DNA from: an uncultured Lachnospiraceae bacterium
Lineage (GTDB): Bacteria > Bacillota > Clostridia > Lachnospirales > Lachnospiraceae
NCBI GenBank assembly: GCA_947629565.1
Contig: CANREG010000009.1
Span: 1-58,638 of the forward strand
Reading direction: 5' to 3'
DNA length: 58,638 nucleotides
The translations under genes were made by a program, and so were the position numbers. Positions 9,330-16,995 of this stretch are shown piece after piece. The first letter of the stretch is position 1. Every line of letters begins with the position of its first letter. The notes below the pieces were generated by a model. It did not search any database and was not told where the DNA came from. It saw only the letters and a list, made by a program, of their open reading frames with translations.

Positions 9330-10421
9330 TCAATATTGATTAAAAATCTCTATTGTTCCATTGGTTACTTTATAGATTTGGTCAATATTTAATCTTGATT
9401 TTATAAAATCATCATAGCCTGTACAGGTTACAATGGTTTGTATCTCTTTGATGCTGTCAAGAAGATAGCTTTTCCGGCTGCTGTCCAATTCACTCATCAC
9501 ATCATCCAACAACAGAATTGGATTATCGTGAATGACAGATTTTACCAATTCAATTTCTGCTAATTTCAGGGAAAGAGCCGCCGTCCGCTGCTGTCCCTGG
9601 GAGCCGAACCGTCTTACATCAACTCCGTTAATATAAAAACAGATATCGTCCCTGTGGGGACCGGTCTGGGTAGACTGATATTTTAAATCTGTTTCCCTTT
9701 TGTTTTTCATCACATTTTCGTAATCCTCTATTGTAACATTTTTCTCATAAGCAATCTCAATCTCTTCCCTGCCGCCGGTAAGGTGGGAATGTATTCCCTT
9801 AACAATATCATTTAACCGCGCAATAAACTGCTCTCGTTCCTCTATAATTCCCTTTCCATACTCTATCAGATAATCGTCCCACATATCTAAGGTATCTGCA
9901 AGCTCCGGCTTAAAATATATCTGCTTTAACAGGGTATTCCGCTGATTCAGGGCTTTATTATAATTCACATAGTTGTGATAATATAATTTATTTAACTGGC
10001 ACAGCTCCAAATTCATAAATTTTCTTCTCTCGGAAGGAGCATTTTTTATCAGTCCCAAATCCTCCGGTGAAAAAAAGATAATATGGATAATTCCAAAAAG
10101 TTCTCCGCTTTTCCGGATTACCTGCCCATCAATTGCCACGCCTTTGCTTTTATTCTTTCTGAGATGCATATCAATCTTATGCCCTATATCATTTTTTGTC
10201 AGCGTAATCCTTAAATGGGATTCCTCTTCTCCAAATTGGATTATCTCCTTATCTTTACTTCCCCTGTGGGACTTCGTACTGGCGCACAGATAAACGGCTT
10301 CCAATATATTCGTCTTCCCCTGGGCGTTATCCCCGTAGAGAATGGTTATTCCCGGATTAAATGTAATTGATAAGCTGTTATAATTCCGATAATGACTAAG
10401 CTCTAATGAATTAACAAACAT
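9330..10421 (-). CDS. recF: DNA replication and repair protein RecF
   Basis: A 363-residue SMC-like ABC ATPase that helps load RecA at single-strand gaps via RecOR. Walker A is GDNAQGKT (30-37). The ABC signature region is [18 protein letters not shown] and the Walker B/D-loop is [12 protein letters not shown]. The N-terminal LSHYRNY is the family-typical beta strand. Its start is only five bases after the yaaA stop and its end is 16 bases before gyrB, so it belongs to the dnaA-gyrA transcript. Confidence 0.95.
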   Translation of the reverse strand: MFVNSLELSHYRNYNSLSITFNPGITILYGDNAQGKTNILEAVYLCASTKSHRGSKDKEIIQFGEEESHLRITLTKNDIGHKIDMHLRKNKSKGVAIDGQVIRKSGELFGIIHIIFFSPEDLGLIKNAPSERRKFMNLELCQLNKLYYHNYVNYNKALNQRNTLLKQIYFKPELADTLDMWDDYLIEYGKGIIEEREQFIARLNDIVKGIHSHLTGGREEIEIAYEKNVTIEDYENVMKNKRETDLKYQSTQTGPHRDDICFYINGVDVRRFGSQGQQRTAALSLKLAEIELVKSVIHDNPILLLDDVMSELDSSRKSYLLDSIKEIQTIVTCTGYDDFIKSRLNIDQIYKVTNGTIEIFNQY

Positions 10422-10426
10422 AATGA

Positions 10427-10642
10427 TTACCTTACAACCTGAATCTGTTCTCCGTTAAATTCCACAACCATTCCGTCATATAACTTCCTGCGGTATCGGG
10501 ATTCCGTCTCGCCGTCCACCTTCACTAATCCCTCGTCAATCACTTCCTTTGCCATAGAGCCGGACTCTACCAGATTCATGGCTTTTAAAAGCTGGCTTAA
10601 ATTAATAAATTCATCTTTTTCCCTTAATTTTAAAGTCTGCAT
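10427..10642 (-). CDS. yaaA: S4-domain RNA-binding protein YaaA
   Basis: A 71-residue single S4-domain protein. The S4 core is visible in INLSQLLKAMNLVESGSMAKEVIDEG followed by LVKVDGE and a basic RYRRKLY. Small S4 proteins of this length are found between dnaN and recF across Firmicutes, and both position and sequence match. The proposed role is RNA or ribosome binding and is poorly characterised. It sits 14 bases after a small membrane-protein gene, not directly after dnaN. Confidence 0.88.
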   Translation of the reverse strand: MQTLKLREKDEFINLSQLLKAMNLVESGSMAKEVIDEGLVKVDGETESRYRRKLYDGMVVEFNGEQIQVVR

Positions 10643-10656
10643 ATCTATCCTCTGAA

Positions 10657-11028
10657 TTATGAATGATTTTTCTTTTTATCATATTTTTTGCCATAGTTAT
10701 AATAATAATAACCGACAGCCACAAAAGCAGCTCCAATACATATGTTCTTAGCATCGTTTACTGCAAGACCTGCAAGCAGCCAGAACACTCCGCAGACAGC
10801 GACGACAATCCCTGAAATCCTGCACTTCTTGCCTCCATTTTCCTGGGCCTTCTGCATTTTCTGTCTCTGCTTTTCAGACTTTTCCTGAATATCCTTTCGC
10901 ATCTGCTGCAATCTTTCTTCTTCAGAAATCTCTGTATTTTCTGTCTGTTCTTCTATCTGCTCTTTCTCCTGCACGGTTGTCTTTTCGTCGGATATTTCTT
11001 CTTTTATCACATTTTTTTCTTCTTCCAT
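10657..11028 (-). CDS. Small membrane protein with acidic coiled N-terminus
   Basis: A 123-residue protein, not recognised. Residues 1-65 are almost entirely Glu/Lys/Gln/Asp (MEEEKNVIKEEISDEKTTVQ ...) and would form a charged coil. Two hydrophobic spans follow (SGIVVAVCGVFWLLAGLAV and ICIGAAFVAVGYYYY), then a short basic tail KKYDKKKNHS. The ATG at 11028 is preferred over an in-frame GTG at 11034, because AGAGGG lies eight bases before the ATG and only two before the GTG. It lies 13 bases after dnaN and 14 before yaaA and is clearly part of the origin operon. This slot is empty in B. subtilis. Confidence 0.7.
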   Translation of the reverse strand: MEEEKNVIKEEISDEKTTVQEKEQIEEQTENTEISEEERLQQMRKDIQEKSEKQRQKMQKAQENGGKKCRISGIVVAVCGVFWLLAGLAVNDAKNICIGAAFVAVGYYYYNYGKKYDKKKNHS

Positions 11029-11041
11029 AATCACAACCCTC

Positions 11042-12145
11042 TTATGCCGCCATATTTACCGGCAAAATTAAATATACATATGTATCGTCTGCATTTCTGA
11101 TGAAGCAGGGCGATTTGGCGTTAATCATATAGATATCTATCTCATCATCATCAATCACCCGCAGCGCATCCATTAAGAACTTAGGATTAAATCCAATCTT
11201 TAAATCCTGCCCTTCCTTCTTAATCTCAATCTCCTCATTCATGGAGCCTAACGAAGAGTCGATTCTTAAATATATATTGGAATTTTCTATATTCATCACA
11301 ATCGGCTTTTTATCATTTTCCTTGATAAACAGAGAAGCCCTGTCAATACAGTCTAAAAATTCCTTTTTATTGATAGTAAACTTGGTCTCATAATCATTAG
11401 AAAGCATATGGTCAATCTTATAAAATTCTCCGTCTAATAATCTGGAAACCACCTTTGTATTCTCATATTCAAATAAAATATGCTTGTCTGTTACATAGAT
11501 TAAAATCTCATCTTCAATACCGCCGGTTAATATCTTGCTGATATCGTTAAGCGTCTTTCCCGGCACAATCACCTTCATATCCTCATAGCTTTCCTTAAGC
11601 TCTACCTTTCTGACAGAAATACGGTGTCCGTCTAAGGATACCACCTTTAAGGTATTGCCGGTCACCTCAAATAATTCACCAGTCATAATTTTTGTATTTT
11701 CCTGGTCGGAAATACTGAAAATCGTCTGTCTGATTACTTCTTTTAGGGTAAACTGGGAAAGACTAATATAGCGGTTCTTCTCAATCTCAGGAAGATAATT
11801 AAAATCTTCGCCGGAGGTTCCGGGAATATTGAATTTTGAACGCTCACATCTGATATTTGCCTGATAATTGGCGTTGGTTTCTATTAAGACTTCGCTGTCC
11901 GGAAGCTTTCTTACAATATCACTTAACAGCTTTGCGTCTAACGCAATCTTTCCGGCCTCTGTCACCGTTCCTTCGATTACCGTCTCAATTCCTAATTCAA
12001 TGTCGTTTGCAATCAGGCGGATTTCGCTTGGAGAAGCCTCGATTAAAATACACTGTAGATTAGGCATCGTGCTCTTTGTTGATACTGCTTTCGATACAAT
12101 GTTAATACCATTCATTAAAGCTGTCTTAGAACAACTGATTTTCAT
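11042..12145 (-). CDS. dnaN: DNA polymerase III sliding clamp (beta subunit)
   Basis: A 367-residue beta clamp that encircles DNA and tethers polymerase III. It has the standard three-domain length and begins MKISCSKTALMNGINIVSKAVS. Diagnostic segments are TMPNLQCILIEA near 27-38, GKIALDAKLLSDIVRKLPD, the central VVSLDGHRISVRKVEL, and a C-terminal AKSPCFIRNADDTYVYLILPVN that matches the clamp consensus for the last strand and hydrophobic cleft. The start codon is preceded by AAAGGAG. It is separated from dnaA by 270 bases that hold DnaA-box sequence. Confidence 0.96.
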   Translation of the reverse strand: MKISCSKTALMNGINIVSKAVSTKSTMPNLQCILIEASPSEIRLIANDIELGIETVIEGTVTEAGKIALDAKLLSDIVRKLPDSEVLIETNANYQANIRCERSKFNIPGTSGEDFNYLPEIEKNRYISLSQFTLKEVIRQTIFSISDQENTKIMTGELFEVTGNTLKVVSLDGHRISVRKVELKESYEDMKVIVPGKTLNDISKILTGGIEDEILIYVTDKHILFEYENTKVVSRLLDGEFYKIDHMLSNDYETKFTINKKEFLDCIDRASLFIKENDKKPIVMNIENSNIYLRIDSSLGSMNEEIEIKKEGQDLKIGFNPKFLMDALRVIDDDEIDIYMINAKSPCFIRNADDTYVYLILPVNMAA

Positions 12146-12415
12146 TGTGTAAAACTCCTTTCTTTAAAAAACCGGAGGCGTTAGCCCCATAAAATATTAA
12201 TATAATTTAGTAGTATTCATAGTAGTGTTTGTGGATTTGTGTAAAACCTTAAAAAAGTCTGTTATCATCTTAAAAATCAATGTGATTTATTCTGTATGGT
12301 TCATCTTAAAAATCTGTGAATAGTCTGTTTAAAAATAAAATTCCAATATCAGAATTATCTTCCATATAATGGATAAACAAATATATAAACAGGATTAAAA
12401 CATCTTATCCACAAA
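12146..12415. other. dnaA-dnaN spacer, probable second part of oriC
   Basis: An AT-rich, gene-free 270 bases. It carries a consensus DnaA box TTATCCACA (12405-12413, plus strand) a few bases beyond the dnaA stop, and a weaker box TGTGGATTT (12230-12238). Between them lies a strongly AT-rich stretch (about 12290-12400) suitable for strand opening. In B. subtilis the unwinding element lies in the equivalent spacer. That comparison is the basis for the call. Confidence 0.5.
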
Positions 12416-13780
12416 TTATGTCACATTGATTTTTTTATCAATGGTTTCAATGGTTACTTTTATGGAAGGATCGCTTTCCATAAACCCGTTAATTTTCTTA
12501 ATGGCGTTTAATACGGTAGAGTGATCCCTTCCTCCAAAGCAGGCGCCAATCTGCTGCAGGGAATAACGCTCCATATATTTACGGCAGAAATATATGGCAA
12601 CCTGTCTGGCCATGACAATCTCCTGGCTTCGCTTGGAAGAAATGATATCGTTATAAGGGACATTCATATGGTCGGATACAATGTTAATAATGTAATCCGG
12701 CGTAATCTCGTTATTGCCGTTTTTGGAAATCAGGTCTTTTAAAATGTCTTCCGCCTTTTCCACAGTCAGTTTTTCCTTGTGATTCTCCAAGCGTACATAG
12801 ACGCTTATCTTATTGAGAGCTCCCTCTAATTCCCGAATGTTGGAAACCACATTCTGGGCGATATAATCTAAGATATCGTCAGGAATGGTAATGTGGTCCA
12901 TCTCAGATTTCTTCTTAAGGATAGCCATGCGGGTTTCATAGTCCGGCGCATGAATATCAACGGGAACGCCCCATTCTAACCGGGTGCGCATCCGCTCTTC
13001 CAAGGTTTCAATCTCCTTTGGCGGCTTGTCCGAAGAAATGATAATCTGTTTATTAGAATTATATAAATCGTTGAATGTATTGAAAAATTCGGTCTGTGTG
13101 GAATCCTTTCCTATTACAAACTGGATATCGTCAATTAAAAGGACGTCCAGATTACGGTATTTGGCTCTCAGCTCATCATTTTTGTTATTGCGGATTGCCT
13201 CAATTACCTCATTGGTAAAGGTCTCGCTGGAGACATATAATACTTTAAGGTTTGGATTATGTGTAATAATATGGTAGGCAATAGCCTGCATTAAATGCGT
13301 CTTGCCAAGACCGGCGCCGCCGTATAAAAATAATGGATTGTAGGCAGAAGAAGGCTCCTCTGCAACAGCTACACAGGCGGCATGGGCGTGACGGTTGTTA
13401 TCTCCGATGACAAAAGTATCAAATGTGTATTTGAGATTCAGATTGCTTTTCTCTAAAGCCAGCTTAATGCGGCCGTCTACCGGCTCTTCCTCTTTTTCTT
13501 CCGCGAGATTTTCTCCGTCCACACAGAAAATAATTTCAAAAGGATGTTCTAATGTGGCTTCAATAGCAGACTGTAAATAGATGTCATACATTTTCTTTTT
13601 TATAAATTCAATTCCCCGTTCTCCAAGCTTTTTATCCATGGAGAGAATAATCGTGGAATCAGTTACTTCCTTAACAGTAAGGGCGCGAATCCAGGTATTA
13701 ATCATCATGTGGGAAACATCATATTCAGTTTCTAAGAGGTACAAAATATTGTCCCATTGGGCTATTAACTGTTCTTTCAT
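12416..13780 (-). CDS. dnaA: Chromosomal replication initiator DnaA
   Basis: A 454-residue AAA+ initiator that binds DnaA boxes and melts the origin. Domain I (1-85) contains the helicase/regulator interaction surface. Domain II is short and acidic (EEKEEEPVDG near 94-103). Domain III has Walker A GGAGLGKTH (154-162) and Walker B VLLIDDIQF. Domain IV carries the DNA-binding signature CFGGRDHSTVLNAIKKI near the C-terminus. The start at 13780 (MKEQLIAQWDNIL) is preceded by AAAGGAAA. It heads the minus-strand origin operon and is divergent from rpmH. Confidence 0.97.
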   Translation of the reverse strand: MKEQLIAQWDNILYLLETEYDVSHMMINTWIRALTVKEVTDSTIILSMDKKLGERGIEFIKKKMYDIYLQSAIEATLEHPFEIIFCVDGENLAEEKEEEPVDGRIKLALEKSNLNLKYTFDTFVIGDNNRHAHAACVAVAEEPSSAYNPLFLYGGAGLGKTHLMQAIAYHIITHNPNLKVLYVSSETFTNEVIEAIRNNKNDELRAKYRNLDVLLIDDIQFVIGKDSTQTEFFNTFNDLYNSNKQIIISSDKPPKEIETLEERMRTRLEWGVPVDIHAPDYETRMAILKKKSEMDHITIPDDILDYIAQNVVSNIRELEGALNKISVYVRLENHKEKLTVEKAEDILKDLISKNGNNEITPDYIINIVSDHMNVPYNDIISSKRSQEIVMARQVAIYFCRKYMERYSLQQIGACFGGRDHSTVLNAIKKINGFMESDPSIKVTIETIDKKINVT

Positions 13781-13814
13781 ATATATTTCCTTTCAAACAT
13801 ACGCATACACACTA

Positions 13815-13843
13815 ATAATACACTATAACTAGTTTTTTTTCAA
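13815..13843 (-). promoter_or_regulatory. dnaA promoter
   Basis: Minus strand TTGAAA (13838-13843), 17-base spacer, TATTAT (13815-13820), giving a short leader of about 30 bases before the dnaA ATG. DnaA boxes lie just upstream, so autoregulation by DnaA is plausible. Confidence 0.7.
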
Positions 13844-13869
13844 GCAAAAAGAACCAGATTTCGTGGTTT

Positions 13870-14000
13870 TCGTCTTATGTGGAAAACTTTAATTTTGGGA
13901 GAAAAGTCAGTAAATAAAAGAGAATTGTGTGTAAATCCACATAAAATATCATAGTTATCAACAAGTTATTCACATTTTGTGGAAAACATTATGTAAACGG
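13870..14000. other. oriC: oriC-like DnaA-box cluster between dnaA and rpmH
   Basis: This gene-free spacer holds several 9-mers resembling the DnaA box TTATNCACA. TTTTCCACA occurs twice on the minus strand (13878-13886 and 13978-13986). TTATCAACA is at 13955-13963, TTATTCACA at 13966-13974, and a weaker AAATCCACA at 13933-13941. The last four lie within 54 bases. Flanking sequence to 14090 is AT-rich. Location between dnaA and rpmH is standard for Firmicutes origins. A cumulative GC-skew minimum here would confirm it. Confidence 0.85.
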
Positions 14001-14097
14001 TAATATTATGTAAACTATATAAAAATATGCGGGAAAATCCTGTCAGATACAATATATTGTGGTCGCAGGATAAATAAGGAAAAAATAAAAGAATAGC

Positions 14098-14126
14098 TTG
14101 ACTTACAAGGGTTTTTTTAATATAAT
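14098..14126 (+). promoter_or_regulatory. rpmH promoter
   Basis: TTGACT (14098-14103), exactly 17 bases, then a consensus TATAAT (14121-14126). It is about 40 bases before the rpmH ATG and points away from dnaA. It is a strong promoter as expected for a ribosomal protein gene. Confidence 0.85.
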
Positions 14127-14164
14127 GGGCTAGATGTTTTCAGAAAAAAGGAGGTGTGTGGAGA

Positions 14165-14299
14165 ATGAAAATGACATTTCAGCCAAAGAAGAGACATAGA
14201 TCTAAGGTTCATGGATTTAGAAAAAGAATGAGTACTGCTAACGGCAGAAAAGTTTTGGCCGCAAGACGTGCTAAAGGCAGAAAGCGTTTGTCAGCATAG
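14165..14299 (+). CDS. rpmH: 50S ribosomal protein L34
   Basis: A 44-residue very basic protein (begins [20 protein letters not shown], ends GRKRLSA) that matches L34 along its whole length, including the conserved [18 protein letters not shown]. The ATG at 14165 follows AGGAGGTG with suitable spacing. A second ATG two codons later is also possible, but the longer start matches Clostridia relatives. It diverges from dnaA and is the first gene of the rpmH-rnpA-yidD-yidC-jag run. A terminator-like hairpin overlaps its stop codon. Confidence 0.97.
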   Translation: MKMTFQPKKRHRSKVHGFRKRMSTANGRKVLAARRAKGRKRLSA

Positions 14300-14322
14300 G
14301 TCACAGATTTGTGGCCTTTTTC
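14299..14322 (+). terminator. Terminator/attenuator between rpmH and rnpA
   Basis: The stem GGTCAC (14299-14304) pairs with GTGGCC (14311-14316), 6-base loop, followed by TTTTTC. It starts in the last base of the rpmH stop and ends 20 bases before rnpA. Partial termination would let L34 be made in large excess over RNase P protein, a ratio the cell needs. Confidence 0.75.
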
Positions 14323-14341
14323 TTTATCAGGGACATTTATA

Positions 14342-14707
14342 ATGAAACATATTTTTTCTTTAAAAAACAGTTTAGAATTTGGAAATGTATATAAACGGGG
14401 AAAATCCTACGCAAATAAGTATCTCGTTATGTATATAACAGACAATGATCTGGGGATTAACAGACTTGGGATATCTGTTAGTAAAAAGGTGGGCAACAGT
14501 GTGGTAAGGCACCGGATCACCAGATTGATTAGAGAGGTCTACCGACTGCAGGAGAGCCGCCTTATAAAAGGCAAGGATATTGTAGTGGTAGCAAGGGTTA
14601 ATTCTAAAGGTCATAGTTATTGGGATATGGAAAGTGCATTTCTTCATTTAGCTAAGCTGCATCATATATTAGATTCTTCGGAAGAATATCGCACAGATTT
14701 ATCCTGA
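14342..14707 (+). CDS. rnpA: Ribonuclease P protein component
   Basis: A 121-residue basic protein subunit of RNase P, which processes 5' ends of tRNA precursors. The family signature is present as SVSKKVGNSVVRHRITRLIREVYR near 40-63, with the RNR-type basic helix altered to VVRHRITRLIRE. The N-terminus FSLKNSLEFGNVYKRGKSYANKYLVMY fits RnpA. An upstream in-frame TTG at 14309 lies inside the terminator hairpin and was rejected in favour of ATG 14342. The Shine-Dalgarno (AGGGA) is weak and far from the start, consistent with low expression. Confidence 0.93.
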   Translation: MKHIFSLKNSLEFGNVYKRGKSYANKYLVMYITDNDLGINRLGISVSKKVGNSVVRHRITRLIREVYRLQESRLIKGKDIVVVARVNSKGHSYWDMESAFLHLAKLHHILDSSEEYRTDLS

Positions 14708-14728
14708 TTAAAAAAATATTATAAAATA

Positions 14729-14950
14729 ATGAAAAAAATTTTGATTTCATGTATACAATTTTATAAGAAATATTTATCACCCTTAAAGAAATATTCCACC
14801 TGTAAGTATTATCCAACCTGTTCCTCTTACGCCATAGAAGCCATAGAGGTGCATGGCGCATTTAAGGGAAGCCTTTTGGCAGTGTGGAGAATTTTACGGT
14901 GCAATCCTTTTTCAAAGGGAGGATATGATCCGGTTCCTGAAAAGAAGTAA
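14729..14950 (+). CDS. yidD: Membrane protein insertion efficiency factor YidD
   Basis: A 73-residue cytoplasmic, membrane-associated protein that aids YidC/Sec insertion. The signature [28 protein letters not shown] (two of the three family cysteines within it) and the later [16 protein letters not shown] are complete. It lies between rnpA and yidC, as in nearly all bacteria. No strong Shine-Dalgarno is visible before the ATG, so translation may depend on read-through or coupling from rnpA 21 bases upstream. Confidence 0.95.
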   Translation: MKKILISCIQFYKKYLSPLKKYSTCKYYPTCSSYAIEAIEVHGAFKGSLLAVWRILRCNPFSKGGYDPVPEKK

Positions 14951-14986
14951 ATGGAATTGTTATAATTTAAGGAGGACTTTATTTTG

Positions 14987-16258
14987 ATGTTTTTAACAAC
15001 ACAGGGCGGCTTGTTAGGTCCTATTTCATGGTTGTTTGGTAAACTGTTGGATATTATTTATAACTTTTTAGCAGGAGATGGAGGAATTGCAAACTTAGGC
15101 GTCTGTATTATCCTGTTTACCATTATTGTACGAATTATATTGTTTCCACTGAATTTTAAACAACAGAAATCTGCAAAGATTAATTCGGTTATCCAGCCGG
15201 AGCTTTTAAAGATTCAGAAAAAGTACAATGGTAAAAAAGATCAGGAGTCCATGCTTAAACAGCAGCAGGAAATGCAGGCAATCTATGATAAGTATGGAAC
15301 CTCCATGACCGGCGGATGTCTTACGACACTGATTCAGTTTCCGATTATTATAGCTTTATACCGGGTTATTCAGAATATTCCTGCCTATGTGGGAAAGATT
15401 AAGGAAATGTATCTGCCTATTGCTCAGGGTATTATAGACAGCCAGGGAAAAAATGCGCAGCAGTTTTTGATTGATTTTGTAAGCGACAATAAGATTAGCG
15501 GCGCCAGTTATGCAATAAAGCAGTTTCAGGAGCTGCCTAAGATTGGTACGGATAATGTGATTGATGTGCTTTCAAACTTTGGCGTTTCCAATTTGAATAC
15601 GCTTGCAGACACCCTGCATATGAATGTAGCGTCTAATATTGATAAGATTGATCAGATTCATTCCTTTTTCCTCGGTATTAATATTTCCGAGGCGCCGGGA
15701 TATAAACTTAGCTGGGCATTGCTGATTCCGATTTCTTCCGCATTTTTTAATTATCTTTCCATGAAGTTAACTTCCGGAAATCAGGACAGCGGAGATCCGA
15801 CGGCCAACAGCATGATGAAAAGCATGATGATTACCATGCCTTTGATGTCCATTTTTATCTGTATCTCCTTACCGGCAGGTATCGGTATTTACTGGTCGGC
15901 AGGCGCATTGATTGCATTGATTACCCAGTTGATTATCAACGCATATTATAACCATGCGGATATGGATAAGATATTGGAAAAGCAGATGGAAAAGGCGGCT
16001 GCCAAAAGAGAGAAGCGGGGAGACAAGAAGACCTTTATGCAGAGAATGATGGATTCTTCTGCGGAGGCGCAGGAGGAGCTGGAAAAGAGAGAGGCCATGA
16101 GAAAGAATTCATCGATTTCCCTAAAAAATTATGTGGCTTCCGAGGCTTCCCAGAAGGCGGTAGAGAATAACAGTCATAAGAAATATAAAGAGGGCAGTAT
16201 TGGCGCAAAAGCCAATTTAATAAGAGATTATTATAATCATAGCGAGGAGGAAAAATAA
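14987..16258 (+). CDS. yidC: Membrane protein insertase YidC
   Basis: A 423-residue YidC/Oxa1/Alb3 insertase that places proteins in the membrane with or without SecYEG. The conserved groove arginine is Arg49 in TIIVRIILFPL. The cytoplasmic hairpin with QPELLKIQKKY follows, then SMTGGCLTTLIQFPIIIALY and C-terminal membrane spans ending PAGIGIYWSAGALIALITQL. The basic tail RGDKKTFMQRM is typical. No lipobox cysteine was seen at the N-terminus. About 120 residues longer than B. subtilis SpoIIIJ, mainly in the loop after ALYRVIQNIPAYVGK and in the charged tail. ATG 14987 is preferred over TTG 14984, with GGAGG nine to ten bases upstream. Confidence 0.94.
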   Translation: MFLTTQGGLLGPISWLFGKLLDIIYNFLAGDGGIANLGVCIILFTIIVRIILFPLNFKQQKSAKINSVIQPELLKIQKKYNGKKDQESMLKQQQEMQAIYDKYGTSMTGGCLTTLIQFPIIIALYRVIQNIPAYVGKIKEMYLPIAQGIIDSQGKNAQQFLIDFVSDNKISGASYAIKQFQELPKIGTDNVIDVLSNFGVSNLNTLADTLHMNVASNIDKIDQIHSFFLGINISEAPGYKLSWALLIPISSAFFNYLSMKLTSGNQDSGDPTANSMMKSMMITMPLMSIFICISLPAGIGIYWSAGALIALITQLIINAYYNHADMDKILEKQMEKAAAKREKRGDKKTFMQRMMDSSAEAQEELEKREAMRKNSSISLKNYVASEASQKAVENNSHKKYKEGSIGAKANLIRDYYNHSEEEK

Positions 16259-16891
16259 ATGGATTACATGGAGTTTAAAGGAAAAACTGTAGAGGAGGCT
16301 GTTACGGCGGCGTCTGTGGAGCTGGGAATCGTAAGCTCAGAATTAGAATATGAAGTAGTGGATAAGGGTTCTGCCGGATTCTTAGGTTTAGGCGCAAAGC
16401 CGGCAGTTATCAAGGCAAGAAAGTTAGAGCAGGCAAAGAATATTGTGGATAAGACCAATAATTATTTGGATAAGCTCTTTCATGCCATGGATATTGAGAC
16501 GAAGGTTACTATCGATTACAGCGAGGAAAACAGCAACATGAATATTGATTTGGAAGGACCGGAAATGGGTATCTTGATTGGTAAGCGGGGACAGACCTTA
16601 GACGCCCTCCAATACCTGATCAGCTTATTTGTGAATAAGGAAAGCGAGTCTTATATTCGGGTAAAATTAGATACGGAAAATTACCGGGCAAGAAGAAAGG
16701 ATACGCTGGAAAATTTGGCAAAGAACATTGCGTTTAAAGTAAAGAGGAGCAGAAGAAGCGTGACTTTAGAGCCAATGAATCCTTATGAGAGAAGAATTAT
16801 CCACTCTGCTTTGCAGAATGATAAGTATGTGGCTACCAGAAGCGAAGGAGAGGAGCCTTACCGCAAGGTGGTTGTCTACTTGAAGAAATAG
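16259..16891 (+). CDS. jag: RNA-binding protein Jag (KhpB)
   Basis: A 210-residue RNA-binding protein with three modules. The Jag-N domain covers residues 1-55 (FKGKTVEEAVTAASVELGI ... GSAGFLGLGAKPAVI). The KH domain contains GILIGKRGQTLDALQYL near 101-117. The R3H domain contains RRSVTLEPMNPYERRIIHSAL near 170-190. KhpB/Jag proteins bind many small RNAs and mRNAs and affect cell division in Gram-positives. It begins one base after the yidC stop, with GGAGG inside the yidC end, so translation is coupled. A strong terminator follows. Confidence 0.93.
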   Translation: MDYMEFKGKTVEEAVTAASVELGIVSSELEYEVVDKGSAGFLGLGAKPAVIKARKLEQAKNIVDKTNNYLDKLFHAMDIETKVTIDYSEENSNMNIDLEGPEMGILIGKRGQTLDALQYLISLFVNKESESYIRVKLDTENYRARRKDTLENLAKNIAFKVKRSRRSVTLEPMNPYERRIIHSALQNDKYVATRSEGEEPYRKVVVYLKK

Positions 16892-16908
16892 AGTATACAA
16901 ATTAAAAA

Positions 16909-16951
16909 TTGCGGAACGCCTGTTTTGAAAGCGTTTCGCAATTCTTATTTT
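16909..16951 (+). terminator. Terminator after jag
   Basis: An 11-bp stem TTGCGGAACGC (16909-16919) / GCGTTTCGCAA (16931-16941) is followed by TTCTTATTTT. It separates the rpmH-jag run from mnmE. Confidence 0.85.
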
Positions 16952-16995
16952 AGGTCATAAATTTTTGTGTAATCAGTAAATTTGAGGTATGAAAG

